Shown here: positions 35,099-46,222 of the stretch, piece by piece
Numbering within the stretch: the first letter of the stretch is position 1
Layout of the letters: every line of letters starts with the position of its first letter
Assembly (NCBI RefSeq): GCF_002878395.1
Contig: NW_025860620.1
Span: forward strand, 25,269-89,268
Reading direction: 5' to 3'
Length of the DNA stretch: 64,000 bases
Source: Capsicum annuum
Taxonomy: Eukaryota > Streptophyta > Magnoliopsida > Solanales > Solanaceae
Position numbers and translations under genes: made by a program
The notes under the pieces: generated by a model
The model's database searches: none
What the model saw: only the letters and a program-made list of their open reading frames with translations
What the model was told of the DNA's origin: nothing

Positions 35099-37140
35099 AT
35101 GGCACCAAAAAGAAAGAGTCCCACAACACCGAAGAGCGTCCAAAGAATGTGTGTGACGCAAGCTCATCGATGAGGAATCTGACTACGAGAAGGAGAAACC
35201 CTTGCTCAGGAAGCAAAAGAAGCAAAGTACGAAGAAATCTTCACCATATCCACCCATCGAAGTGAAGGATAGTGATGACACTAAAATAATAATAGCTTCT
35301 GAGAAAAGGGTTTTGAACAACATAAGAATGAATATGCTGACTCTGAAGAAGAAGAGCAGGAGGGATCTGAGAAGTCTGAGTCTGAGGAAATAGCATCAGG
35401 GTCCTCGTCCACTGAACAAAATAATGAAGAGTCTCCACCTCGGGGAACACTTATCAAATGTAAAAACCCCGAAGTTTGAGACAATGATAGGTGGTAGATT
35501 CCTAAGGCAGAAAGTATCTACACTACTGGTCTTTGTAGAACTGACAGACAAAGAGCTAAACGACCACTTCAAGAAGAAAAGATGATTATCACAAAGGGGT
35601 TGGACAGGTACCCTGAAGTGGAAAAGAAGTTCAAAAAGTATGGCTTGGGACAGACCACAGAAAGAGGAGGTTTATTTTACCCTACACTATTTTAGGAATT
35701 CTATATGAACTACCAGGCTCATTTAGAATACATGTACAGGCCAAGTGAAAAAGTAGAAAACTTACCCCTGTTGGATAGTGTTTAGGTGAAGGGTGTAAGA
35801 TTTGATGTCTCGATCAGAACCATCAACAGATTCTTGCATGGCCCCAACTTTACTCCTCAGCCCACTGCACCATTAGTTTATGCTCGAATTAAGAATCGAG
35901 AGAAACAATGTCGGTGGTTGGCCAACATCATAGCCAACGGAGAACTAGCATGGGTGAAAAACCCAAATGAGAGAATCTGTAAGTCCTCTTTGACATAGGA
36001 GGCAAAGTTTTGGTGGGGTATAGTGCGTGTTTGGCTGATGCCCACTGATGGATACAACATTTTAGGTGATGACCAAGCTATTTTAGTAGTGAGTATGGTG
36101 CAGTAGCTTCCCTTGAACTTCAGGGAAATCATTTCTGATAAGATAAAGATTAGGATGTCGAGAACTGACATAGCTTATCCTTTTCCTTATCTTATCATAG
36201 ATTTGTGCCAAGCTGCTAATGTTCCAAAAATTGTAGGAGTTGATGATGATGTTCCTACTTGAAAGACTCATAACCCCATACATTTGATAAGAATCTGCCA
36301 CGATTGAGACTTGATAGAGGTGCAGAGGTAGCAGAAGATCTCTTAGTTACAGATGCAGGAGCAACACATCATATGGGAATGCAAGATTTAGAGACTAGGC
36401 AGCCAACTTCTTCAGCACAGGCAAGTTCAATGCTCGAGACTGAAGCCAGCCCCTCAGTTTCTAAAGCATCAGCAGGATTTGTATTTCAGCTGATTAATAT
36501 TAGAAAAGTGGCTAAATAAGTCAAGTGGTGTGAAGTACAACTATATTCTTTTTCCAAATAGTTTGTTGTTGTTGTGGACAAGAGAATCAAGGCTGACCTT
36601 GAGCCTTTTATGACTTTTCCTGAGCAGGTTACAGATTTAGAGAACCGATTTGATGCCGAGCAAGAGAAATATTGGGAGTTGATCTTGCTAAATTCAAAGC
36701 GGTAGAAAAGGTAAAGGCAGATATTAGGGTATTGCAGCAGCACCAGTTTATGATGCTAATAGGTACGGCCATGCATGAATCTGAGGAAGAAATTCCAATG
36801 CTTGACCTCACTTGAGACTCACCAAAGAAAAAGAAGAAGAAAAGTGAAAAGAAAGGAAAAGATAAGAGAGATGAGCCAAACAGTGAGGAAGAAAGGAGAG
36901 TGAAAAAGAAGGCTAAGAAAAAGGCTGAAAAGGAGGAGTTGAAGAGAGTAAGAATGGAGTCCCTGACTGATATTGAGAAATAGGAGGCAGCCATCCGAGC
37001 TAGGGCTGCAGGTGATTCATCTATCCAAGCTCCAACCACAGCAAGGCCAGATGCTCATGATGAAGAGAAGACAGTAGATAATGCAGTATCAGGTTCGGAG
37101 ACCCAGGATCTATGTGCTTTATTATCTTCAGGTATACCCT
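35099..37140 (+). pseudogene. Element E second ORF, 'putative plant transposon protein' type
   Basis: Starts ATGGCACCAAAAAGAAAG (MAPKRKSP, a basic start). An acidic Glu/Ser-rich part follows near 35330-35470. The core runs from about 35500 to 36240: ELNDHFKKKRMIITKGL, EFYMNYQAHLEYMYRPSE, VKGVRFDVSIRTINRFLHGP, KFWWGIVRVWLMPT and YPFPYLIIDLCQAANVP. This looks like the plant domain named Transposase_32/putative plant transposon protein (PF20167), which occurs in LTR-element ORFs despite its name. The end is Lys/Glu-rich and coiled-coil-like (36820-36980), with the stop at 37138-37140. At least six stops or frameshifts are present. The family is recognised from memory only. Confidence 0.7.
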
Positions 37141-38487
37141 AACCCTTAGTGCAGTTTATTTTTGATTTTAAGTTGAGGGTGTAGGGTAGGTTGTTGGTGT
37201 AACATATTCTATAGATAACTAGGAGTAGTGCAAGTACTTGAGGCAGTTAGCTTATTTTGTGATTTTTGAATACCTCTTCATTGGTCTGATATAGTGTATA
37301 CTGTGCAAATTGTATCCATTGTGACCACGATATATCTTTTTGTGGCATTAGTCTGGCAACTAACTAACCCTTGTTAAATAAACGCATGAATCGGATAAAT
37401 AGTAATATGCTAGATACTTGTGTGCCATATATGTGTGAGGTATTACTCAGTTCCCATTGTGTGTTGAATCTAGAACTTTCCCTATTATTCTTGCCATGGT
37501 CATATGATAGGCGTTAGGAAAGGATTATAGGCCATTTTTTTTTAACTCACTTTAGCCAAAATGACTTTCCCTACGTGCAAAATATCCCTTGATCCCCTAT
37601 TGAGCCTAATTAGCCTGTTTCTTTCTTAAACATCTCTCACTTTCCCATTTATATCACAATGAACCTATTTTGGCCCTGGTCCTTCTTGGATACTAGACAC
37701 CTTGACTCAGGCAAATAACCTAAGTTGAGGGTAGCTATTATAGGGGTGCGTGATGCAAAATGAGTATGAAGAGAGGAAGAATAAGAGAAATAAATAAAAA
37801 TTTAGGTGCGGTGAAAAAGAAATACAAAAAGAGAAAGCTATGTAAAAGATGATCAAAAGATAATCAGACAATTGAAAAGGCCGCACCGACCTTGAGCATA
37901 TGTGATCAATAAAAGAAAGGAAGAAAATAAGTTAAGAGTTGAAACCCCAAGAGTTAGAGTAGTGTCGTGGAGGCATAGTCACTCTAAAATATCCATGAAT
38001 ATTATACCATCCCCTGGCCTACATTACAAGCTTAAGAAAAGTTTTATAGTGATCCTAACTGACCTTTCTGAAGACTGGGGTACTGATTATAAGGGCAAGC
38101 CTATGGCATTTGAAATGCAATGTTTAGAACTTCATTCTTAGAGTGAGTCTTGTGTTTATCCCTATGTTTATGTATGCGAATTATGACATGAGTGAAAAAG
38201 GGATTTCTTTGTTGTAAGGGAACACTAGGTATGTTGCTAATCACTGACTTGCTTCGATAGTGTGATTTGGGTATGTGCTGGTTGACTGAATTTTTTCCAT
38301 ATCTTGATCTTTGTGAGTTGTATGGTTGTTTTCAATGATAGACATAGTTGCTCTTAATTTGACTGACCTTGGAGCTGGTAAATGTAATCTAAACTGATAG
38401 AAGTAGTTAACTGCCAAATTATACTCTGAATACTCTTGGTTATGTTATGGTTTCTTGAGGACAAGCAATTGTTTAAGTTAAGGGTGT
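37141..38487 (+). other. Element E 3' untranslated region with three polypurine-tract-like motifs
   Basis: AAGTTGAGGGTGT occurs at 37170-37182, AAGTTGAGGGT at 37722-37732, and the functional-looking tract AAGTTAAGGGTGT at 38475-38487 directly against the 3' LTR. No protein of known type is seen; one 79-codon frame at 37902-38141 is open but unrecognised. Confidence 0.65.
38475..38487 (+). promoter_or_regulatory. Element E polypurine tract
   Basis: AAGTTAAGGGTGT adjoining the 3' LTR start TGATGTG, the usual form in Athila/Tat elements. Confidence 0.8.
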
Positions 38488-39863
38488 TGATGTGTAAGCC
38501 TATGCTAACATATTTGAAGCTTTTAACTCTACATAATTGTAAAGTATTGAGCAACTTTAGTCATTTTTGATTAATTTACTTTGATTTTGCAGTAAATGAA
38601 GAGAGAAAGGGGAACCACTAATAAAAGAAGAAAAAAGCCTGAAATATGAAGCAAATAAATGGCTAAGTACGGCTGACGATATCCTTGACATATCGTCAGC
38701 CTGGTGATAAGCTGTCAAGAATGCCATCAACCTTAAACAGAAGATGGGAGTTGAAGAAAGTTTTGTGACGACCTTCATGACACGTCGTCAAGATGGTGAT
38801 AAGGCATCACCATCGCCGTCAACCTTAGGCAGAAAAAACCAAAAGTAGTAGAGGATCTGACGACATCCATGATAAGCCGTCAGAATCCTGATAGGCCTTG
38901 TGGACGCCATCATCTATTCCGAGGAAAATCTAAAACTTTAATTTTATTTCCTTCTTTAGGGTTAACTATTTAAAGCCTTGTTTTAGGGTTTTCTAATAAT
39001 GAATTGACTTATCTTTGACTTAACAATATTCTGAAACATACGATACTTTTCTCTCTCTCTCTCTCTAAACTATTATTTTGGGAGTTTTGTCTTGTGAATC
39101 AATTCAAGTTATAATTTTGATCTTCTTTATCATTGTAAGTTAATCCTCTCAATTATGAAATCAATTTGTGTGCTTGTTTCTTGCATTATGAGTGGCTAAA
39201 CACCTTTAACCTACACTATGGGATCTAGGGTTAGATCATGATAGGGTTTTAAATACTCAAGAATTAATAGGTATTAGGATTTCTTGATAATTCTGAGATT
39301 ATAATTGACGTTTGTTGGTTGCAAACAGTAGGCATACCTACTTTGATTTGCTTGAAAAAGAAATCATAAATAGTAGAAAGTGAATTAACAGCAGGGACTC
39401 GGAAATACTTCGTTTAATAATTAGCGCTGTAATAAGATTGATTAACCTGGGATAAAATCTGGACAGTAAGTAGCAATTCCCTAAGTCCGAGATGATTAGG
39501 AAATTAGATGCTTGAATAGATCGAGAGACATTTGAGCATATCATCCATAAAGATAGTTTATTATCCTAACCACCGTGAGAATCTTTAGTTAACTTTAGAA
39601 TCTGTCATGTAACGTAAGACCTAGTGAACATAATTCTGGTTATTTCATAAAATCTTTGTTACAAACATCAAATTCAAACTGACTAACAATTATTTGTGAG
39701 ACTTAAACCCCCTTTTCAGGAAACGTTACATTATCAGTGAATTAAACTGCAAATGACTTGAGTTCACACCTTATTCCCTGTGGGATTCAACCCCAATTTA
39801 GTTGGGTTTTATATTGACAACGATTGCTTACACCCATTCAAGAGTGTAATTTGAGCATTAACA
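38488..39863 (+). repeat. Element E 3' LTR
   Basis: TGATGTGTAAGCC to GCATTAACA, 1376 bp, colinear with 29972-31343 including the CT microsatellite (39049-39065). Confidence 0.92.
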
Positions 39864-40445
39864 GATGCTAAACTATTCTGAACCCAAACACTATCCTCGG
39901 CAGAATCAACCAAATGAATACCTAATCTGGTAAGCTGATGAACATCCTGAACTAACTTTTTCTTATCATTCTCAACATGATCAAAACTACCCATAAACAA
40001 TCTACCGAGAGCATCTGTTACTACATTGGCCTTTCCCAGATGATACAAAACACTCATGTAATAATCTTTCAACAACTCTAACCACCTTCTTTGATGCAAA
40101 TACTATTATTTCTTAGAGAATACATACTACAAGATTTTATGATCGGTGAACATATCAACATTTACCCTATACAAATAATGCCTTCAAATATTTAAGGAAA
40201 ACACTACAGCAGCTAACTCAAGATCATGGTTAGGGTAATTCTTCTTATGAGGCTTAAGCTATCTAGAGGCATAAGTTATGACCTTACCTCTCTGTATGAG
40301 GACATAACCCAAACCTACTCTAGATGCATCACAGTACACAACCAACCCACCTGAACCATCTGGTAGAGTTAAAACTGGGGCTGAGGTAAGCCGAGTCTTC
40401 AACTCTTAAAAACTCTTCTCGTATGAATCTTACCACTAAAACTTG
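39864..40445 (-). pseudogene. Element D RNase H domain and linker
   Basis: The open stretch 39809-40099 gives LLKDYYMSVLYHLGKANVVTDALGRL, the end of RNase H (the last eight codons or so are element E sequence). Upstream the minus strand reads a SDGSGGLVVYCDASRVG-type segment near 40310-40350 and a YPNHDLELAAVVFSL-type segment near 40195-40240. The acidic positions appear kept. Stops occur at the usual SRQLK site and near 40120. The domain is directly followed by the E insertion. Confidence 0.78.
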
Positions 40446-41215
40446 ACTTTATCCTAAGTCAATCTGGACATGGGGGATGCAATAGATGAAAATCCTTTAA
40501 CAAACCAACGGTAGTAGCCATCTAAACCCAAGAAGCTCCTAATATTTGATGGAGAAATAGGTCTAAGCCAGTTTCTCACCACTTTGGTCTTTTAAGGATC
40601 AACTCTAATGCCATCATCGAAAATAATATGACAAAGGAATGATATTGATCTTAGCCAAAATTTTCATTTACTGAATTTAGCGAATAATTGATAGGCTCTA
40701 AGGGTTTGCAACACTGTTCTGAAGTGGTCTGTATGATTATTTTTGGTATGGGAGTAGACAAGGATGTCATCTATGAAGACTATGAAAAATATGTACAAGT
40801 ACTGCATGAACACTCAGTTCATAAAGTCTATGAAATTTACTAGGTCATTGGTAAGACCAAATAACATGACTAGGAATTTAAAGTGATTATACCGAGTTTG
40901 AAAAGCTATTTTTGAAAAGTCACATTCTCTGACTCTGAGCTGATGATAGTCTGACCTGAGGTCAATCTTAGAAAAGTTAATGGCTCCCTGAAGTTGGTAA
41001 AACAAGTCATCAATTCTAAGAAGGAGGTATTTATTCTTGACTGTGACTTTGTACAACTGATGGTAGTCAATACACATTCTGAGAGAACTGTCTTTCTTAT
41101 GCATGAATAGAACTAGTGCGCCCCCAGGGAAACACTGGGTCTCATGACCCCCTTGCTAAAAGGTCCCTTAACTATTTTTCCAACTCTTTGAGTTTGGATG
41201 GAGCCATTCTGTATG
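40446..41215 (-). pseudogene. Element D reverse transcriptase, decayed
   Basis: The 96-codon open stretch 40814-41104 has [40 protein letters not shown] and [16 protein letters not shown]. Here the Gln of QLQG is intact (40988-40990), unlike in A, B and G. A TAG at 41172-41174 replaces the Gln before LRDL, as in A and B. The active-site FIDD region lies near 40755-40785 in another frame, with KCKF-type sequence following near 40650. Confidence 0.85.
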
Positions 41216-41399
41216 GAAAAAAGGAAATAGGCTGAGTGTCTAAAAAAAGGTCTATTCCAAAATCTATTTCTCTCTCAGGAGGAACTCCAGGAAGATCTTT
41301 GGAAAACACATCTGAAAATTCATTTACTACTGGAACTGACTCGAGCCTTAGAGACTCTGAACTAGAGTCTTTAACTCAGACAACATGGTAGATACATCC

Positions 41400-41850
41400 C
41401 TTGGATATCATTTTCCTTTCCCTAAGGTACGAAACGAATTGACCCCTAAGCGTTGTAACACTAACCCTCCATTTAAGGACTGGTTTATTTGAAAATTGAA
41501 AGTGAATAAATTTTTTCTACAATCAACTAAATCATAGCATGAATGGAGCCAATCCATGTTGATAATGACATCAAAATCAGTCGTCTCTAACTCTACAAGA
41601 TCAATTTAGGTGACTTTTTAAGATATCATGACCAGACAGTTCCTGTATACCTACCAGGATACAAAAGAGACACCTACTGGGGTAGATACTAAAATGGGCT
41701 CTGCTAAGATTTTGGTACTAACTTCGAAGTTGATGGCTATATAAGGAATAACAAAAGAAAGAGAAGCTCAAGGGTGTAGTAAAGCATAAAATATAAATAG
41801 AAGACCTGTAACATACCAGTAACTACATCAGGAGAATTTTCCTGATCACG
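41400..41850 (-). pseudogene. Element D protease, decayed
   Basis: Minus strand near 41700-41800: the active-site segment reads YALLHP*ASLSFVIPYIAINF, so the catalytic Asp is His and the following Gly is a stop. STKILAEPILVSTPVGVSF follows. Non-functional. Confidence 0.72.
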
Positions 41851-43040
41851 CCAGCACTGAATAGCATATAATCTATTTGGACGGTGACTATTGGTATCAC
41901 TGGAAGTGGCACCCTGCTGAGTCGGGCGGCCGACTGGAACTGACGACTGATGGGTCTAGCCATGTTGGCATGAATCTCTACCCTTCTGAGCAACTTCACG
42001 ACATTCTCGAATCTAGTGACCTGGTTTACTAAACCTAATGCACACATAACTTCTAGCTGTACACTCACCCTAATGGTTTCTTCCATATTTTTTGCTAAGA
42101 GTATTTGTACGAGCGCTTTAACACTGCCTTAGGATTTAGTTCCTGGTGCCCTATCCCTATAATCATTCCTAAACTTGGGTACTGGGGCACTAGCTGGAGA
42201 TGGAGCTTGGTCTAAGGATTTTTGATGAAACTGAGGATGTTTACCACCTTCTGACCTTGGCTGACTAAAATTGAAACTACCTATTCTAGCTCTCTTATTC
42301 TCTCTCTCTCTCTCCTTAACCTTCTGCTCCTTCATCTATTGAGCATGGACCATCAACCTAGAAAAGTCCATCTCCCTAATTAGCATCGCGGTCCTACACT
42401 CCTTAACCATGTTGTCATATATACCAGACATAAACTTACTCATTTTAGACCTGCTATCAGCTACCACATGAGGGGCATATCTGGCTAATTGAGTAAATTT
42501 GAGAGAATACTCTCTCACTATCATGTTTTCCTACTTCAGGTTAATGAACTCTTAATACTTTAGCCTCTCTAAACTCCAGCTGGAAGAACCTATCTAAGAA
42601 AGAAGTAACAAACTCTTCCCATTCTACAAGCCCTACATATGCACCCCTATCTGCCTTCCACTTCTTAAATAATGTATGGGCTACATCTTGCAATTTGTAA
42701 GCAGCAAATTCAGCACTCTTACTAGAATTTACCCCCATAATATTTGTCACCTTCTAAACCATATCCAAGAATTTATGTGGATCTTCTTTAGACTTGGATC
42801 CTAAAAAGGAGGTGGGTTTATTCGAGTGATATCCTGAATTTTGGCTGCGGTAGTATTGGCCACTGGGTTAGACTGAATAGCGATTTTCTATGCATTCTAG
42901 ACCGCTACAGACTGGGTTAGAGTAGTGAATGCAGTGCTGAACTTTGCATGAGAAACGTTCTCATTTAGGGGATCTTCCTGAACGGGCTGAGGAGTTAGTT
43001 GGTTTACATTTCTTCTTTCGTTAACTTTTTTGGGAGGCAT
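41851..43040 (-). pseudogene. Element D gag, decayed
   Basis: ATG at 43040 (MPPKKVNERR). Open pieces follow in order: 42541-42750 (SAEFAAYKLQDVAHTLFKKW and EFREAKVL), 42336-42524 (VREYSLKFTQLARYAPHVVA and MVKECRTAMLIREMDFSRL) and 42129-42335 (basic linker, GSFNFSQPRSEGGKH). The zinc knuckle near 42005-42065 reads CIRFSKPGH then a stop, with the second Cys changed to Phe. It is the most complete gag of the A/B/D group. Confidence 0.85.
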
Positions 43041-43211
43041 GTTCTGTAAATAGAATAAAGATACATTCACACGACATAAATATTGAAAGAGGGGAAACTT
43101 TTCCTAAACATCTTGCAGACTCTTGTGCATAAGTGTGGCATACTACAAACCCATGCATAAGACTCTACTTGACGTGGCTTTCTGGCTCCCTAGGATTCTA
43201 TTGAACTTTAG

Positions 43212-43223
43212 GATCTGATACCA
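43212..43223 (-). promoter_or_regulatory. Element D primer-binding site
   Basis: Minus-strand TGGTATCAGATC, iMet tRNA type with the two terminal bases altered. Confidence 0.82.
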
Positions 43224-43227
43224 AGTT

Positions 43228-44829
43228 TTAACACCCTAAGAATATGCCCTGGTCATTACACGATGCTTGCAGTCTTGAGGGACCACAAGCTAACCCATGA
43301 GCTAATTCCTGTTGTGAGCACTGAATAATATAATAACATACATGGAAGAATAACAGTTAAGCCATAAGGTTTTAAGTAATGAAACTGATAGAATCTGTAA
43401 GCCAACTGATGAAATAATCTGACACTATCAACTAAAATTTGAATACTGAATTACTGACTATAGTGTCTGAAAGCCTCCAACCTGACTGAATATGAGTTGA
43501 TGGGATTAGCCCCAACTAACTCTAACTAACTACAGAACTGAAAATATGAAAACAAATAATCTATCCTTGAAATATGAGGACTCACTACTGGTACAGCTGA
43601 TAGTCTAATAGATCCATGCGTGATCTATAAATTGGGCATCTGAACCTATGATATGATGCATCATAGCATAAGAAAAGCATATGCAATCAGTACTTTGAAT
43701 GAACTCGTATGCTAAATAAGGTAGGCTGTTCTGGATTGTTTCATGAACATGAATAATAATAACTATATGTATGTATGTACGTAGATATATAACATGTAAA
43801 ACTAGATAGAGTGCAAGAAATTTGTAGACACTAAGGATACATGAAGTCTATAAATGGTAGGAATAAGTGAAATCTATAAATACTGAGAATGCATGACCAA
43901 GCATATAACCTATTCTGAATATAATCTTTAAATACTAAAATATTGAAGTCTGATAACTGAATCACTGATATCTATATGCTATGGTCAAGAAACTAAAACT
44001 GAATTACTTGACTAATACTGTGGGAGCTATAAGCTAACCGACATGCCCCAATGACAAAGTTTGGGGTCCAACCTGTAACCCAGTTTGAAGGGTGTTAGTA
44101 CCATGCCATAGGTACTAACACTGGCTGTATGGATCCACTAAACTGATGTATTGTCCCAAAGGACTAAGGGTGTTAAGCCTAATTGATGGGTGATCCCTGC
44201 GAGGTAGTCAAGCTTAATCTAATGAGTGACTCCCATTATCCTATGCTGGCTACGTAGTTCTGGAGTATAGAGACTGCTACTAATGACTCTACCTATTTGA
44301 TGAGGAAGCTGCCATCTCCATTCTCACTAGGTACTAAATCCTACTCCTAACTAAACTGATTTGCAATGCTTAACTATTATGAGTTTAACTGATTATGATA
44401 TTTGATTGAACTGATATTGCTCATATTATGTATGAGACTGTTCTGACTCTTCTGAAACTAAGTAAACAGCTATGTTTTTGGTATTCAAAACCCCCGGGAC
44501 TCGATAGTAATAATAGTAAAATAGTACTAATCTTTACGGACATAACATAGGAGGATTTATTTAAAAACTACTCTTGTAGGCATTTCATCAAACACTTGAT
44601 ATGCATGGTATACACTAAGCATGAGAATAGTTTAACGTTTATAGTAAAAGCACAATTTCAACACCAATATCACAAATCATGAATTAAATCAGTGGACAAC
44701 AACATTTAAACATCTAGAGTGTAATAATCAACATCAATTTCATAGACACATGGTATAGGACAAGATTCATGAGATTTTATGGTTAAAATCACAATTCAAA
44801 ATTATAATAACTTGAAAAGATCATAACTT
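43228..44829 (-). repeat. Element D 5' LTR, truncated
   Basis: Aligns with 25868 to about 27470 of the 3' LTR. The inner end (minus strand) reads GGTGTTAA rather than ending in CA, through loss of a base. Homology stops at ATCATAACTT (44829), where an AGTATT microsatellite begins; the promoter-side 770 bp or so of this LTR is missing. Confidence 0.85.
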
Positions 44830-45045
44830 TAGTATTAGTATTAGTATTATATTAGTATTAGTATTAGTATTAGTATTAGTATTAGTATTAGTATTAGTAT
44901 TACTATTATTGTCATCCGGCAGCACCAGGGCCCTCCTTATCCTTGCTCTCAGGTCACCCAAGTTCCTCTGGATTTTATGAATCTGACTTTCAAATTCCCC
45001 TAAGGACTCGAGATAAACCACCTTGTACAAATCTGGATCATCCAT
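44821..45045 (-). CDS. Unrecognised short ORF with Asn-Thr repeat tail
   Basis: A 74-codon open frame. The first 46 or so residues (MDDPDLYKVVYLESLGEF, then QIHKIQRNLGDLRARIRR) have a normal, charged and possibly coiled-coil composition. The rest is an (Asn-Thr) repeat encoded by the microsatellite, running into LTR sequence, so the original C-terminus is gone or never existed. A TATAAATA box lies at 45070-45077 on the same strand, but only 25 bases before the ATG, too close for a normal leader. I do not recognise the family. It may be the broken 5' end of a gene hit by element D, or chance. Confidence 0.3.
   Translation of the reverse strand: MDDPDLYKVVYLESLGEFESQIHKIQRNLGDLRARIRRALVLPDDNNSNTNTNTNTNTNTNTNTNIILILILKL
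44830..44912. repeat. Hexanucleotide microsatellite (AGTATT)n
   Basis: About 13 uneven units of AGTATT from 44830, with one slip near 44848. It sits exactly at the truncation point of the D LTR. Confidence 0.9.
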
Positions 45046-45297
45046 ATCTAGAAGTAGAGTAGAATAACCTATTTATAAAAGATTGAATTCGAATGGGTTA
45101 GTCAAAAAACCATGATCGTTCACCTCTTTTTAAATAAAAATGCTGACTTTTAAGCTTATGTAAATTAAAAAATGGATCTAAATACAACATATTATTTTTA
45201 TTGTATTTTGAAAAGAAAGAAAATTGCTTTAAAATAAATCTAACAGATAATAATCTGTTGCAAAATATATTCCATCTGTTTGATAACGTACAACATA

Positions 45298-46208
45298 TGA
45301 TACAAGTCAAATGGCCACCCTAATTTTTGAAGACATGATTGGAGACCATCACTTAAAAGCTGAAGACTTGGTCACCCTGAGGGCACAAGAATATGCAAGG
45401 AACACCTATTTTGAGCCAACCATTGAGCATACCATTCATCAAAGCCGTGAGTGGAAGATTTCTTAAAGCATTGAACACTAGAGGATTCATGATTTTGGAG
45501 ACATTAAGCTCACAGTTTTTGGCCATCTTTATTCAGGGCATTTTGGTCACTTCACTTTTCCCAAAATGCACTCTATGGCCACCCCTTTCATTAAGGTAGT
45601 GTAGTCATTTGTCTTCTTTTGTAATGTATTATAAGTAGAACAAGATAGGGTTTTTAGGAATTAGATGTTTATTGATGTAAGACTTGAAACATGAAACACC
45701 TTTAGTTGTAGGTATTGGAATATCCACCACACCAAAATGAGGTCAACAAGTGTGGATATCACTTATGTTGCAAACTTATGTTGCAATGTTGGCTTGTACG
45801 TTGGTGCTTAAAGGAGGTAAGGTTTCTCTTGTGTCAATATAGGAGTTAGGTTAACCGTTGTGTGTAGTGTTAAGGGTCCAAGATTATCATATGTTCTTGG
45901 GTTATAAATATTATACCAACCAAGTTCTAACTATCTATCCATTTTGTTTATGTTGTAATCATTTGTTTATGTTCTTGTAATACACACCCGTGACTTGTTA
46001 TTCTCGTTCCATTGTTGTTGTTGTTCATCTTGTTTTTGTTAACATAGCTTATTATTGGATGTTTTTAGGTGTTAAACACGACAATACATTGTGTTCTTAT
46101 TGTTGTTTTTTGAATCTTAGAGGGGTCATCCAAAAGGGTCCATAGTTTCCTTGACTAGTAGACTATTTTGGGTGTTTGTTTTGTGTTTTTGTTGTCATTC
46201 TCATATCA
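45298..46208 (+). repeat. Element F 5' LTR
   Basis: 911 bp. Starts TGATACAAGTC and ends CTCATATCA, followed by TTTGGTATCAGAGC. It matches 48640-49475. Confidence 0.93.
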
Positions 46209-46210
46209 TT

Positions 46211-46222
46211 TGGTATCAGAGC
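46211..46222 (+). promoter_or_regulatory. Element F primer-binding site
   Basis: TGGTATCAGAGC, an exact iMet tRNA complement, two bases after the LTR. Confidence 0.93.

Larger units (their letters stand above)
29972..39863 (+). mobile_element. Element E: Athila-type LTR element lacking RT and integrase, nested in D
   Basis: It has two LTRs (29972-31343 and 38488-39863), an Athila-type primer-binding site, gag, protease, a second ORF and a polypurine tract. The flanks are GATTC (29967-29971) and GATGC (39864-39868), a 5-bp target duplication with one change. No RT, RNase H or integrase motif is found anywhere in the 7.1 kb between the LTRs. The LTRs differ at 11 of the first 81 aligned bases. 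It must rely on proteins from another element; all its ORFs now carry stops. Confidence 0.9.
25868..44829 (-). mobile_element. Element D: Tekay/Del-type Ty3/gypsy chromovirus, interrupted by E
   Basis: Minus-strand order: truncated 5' LTR (43228-44829), primer-binding site, gag (ATG at 43040), protease, RT, RNase H, element E, integrase with chromodomain, polypurine tract, 3' LTR (25868-28246). The interruption lies in the linker between RNase H and integrase. Joining 29971 to 39864 restores similarity with the same linker in A near 3000-3060. The 5' LTR lacks its last 770 bp or so, so no target duplication can be tested. Confidence 0.9.

Noticed and set aside
35878..36301. Minus-strand frames opposite the core of E's second ORF
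   Set aside because: Shadows of the plus-strand domain, which has the better supported protein pattern.
36629..37039. 136-codon minus-strand frame with hydrophobic Phe/Leu/Ser runs
   Set aside because: Antisense of the Lys/Glu-rich end of E's second ORF; the composition is what that produces in reverse.
45098..45310. 70-codon Cys/Phe-rich minus-strand frame
   Set aside because: Crosses the left boundary and target site of element F, so it cannot be an ancestral gene, and it has no recognised content.
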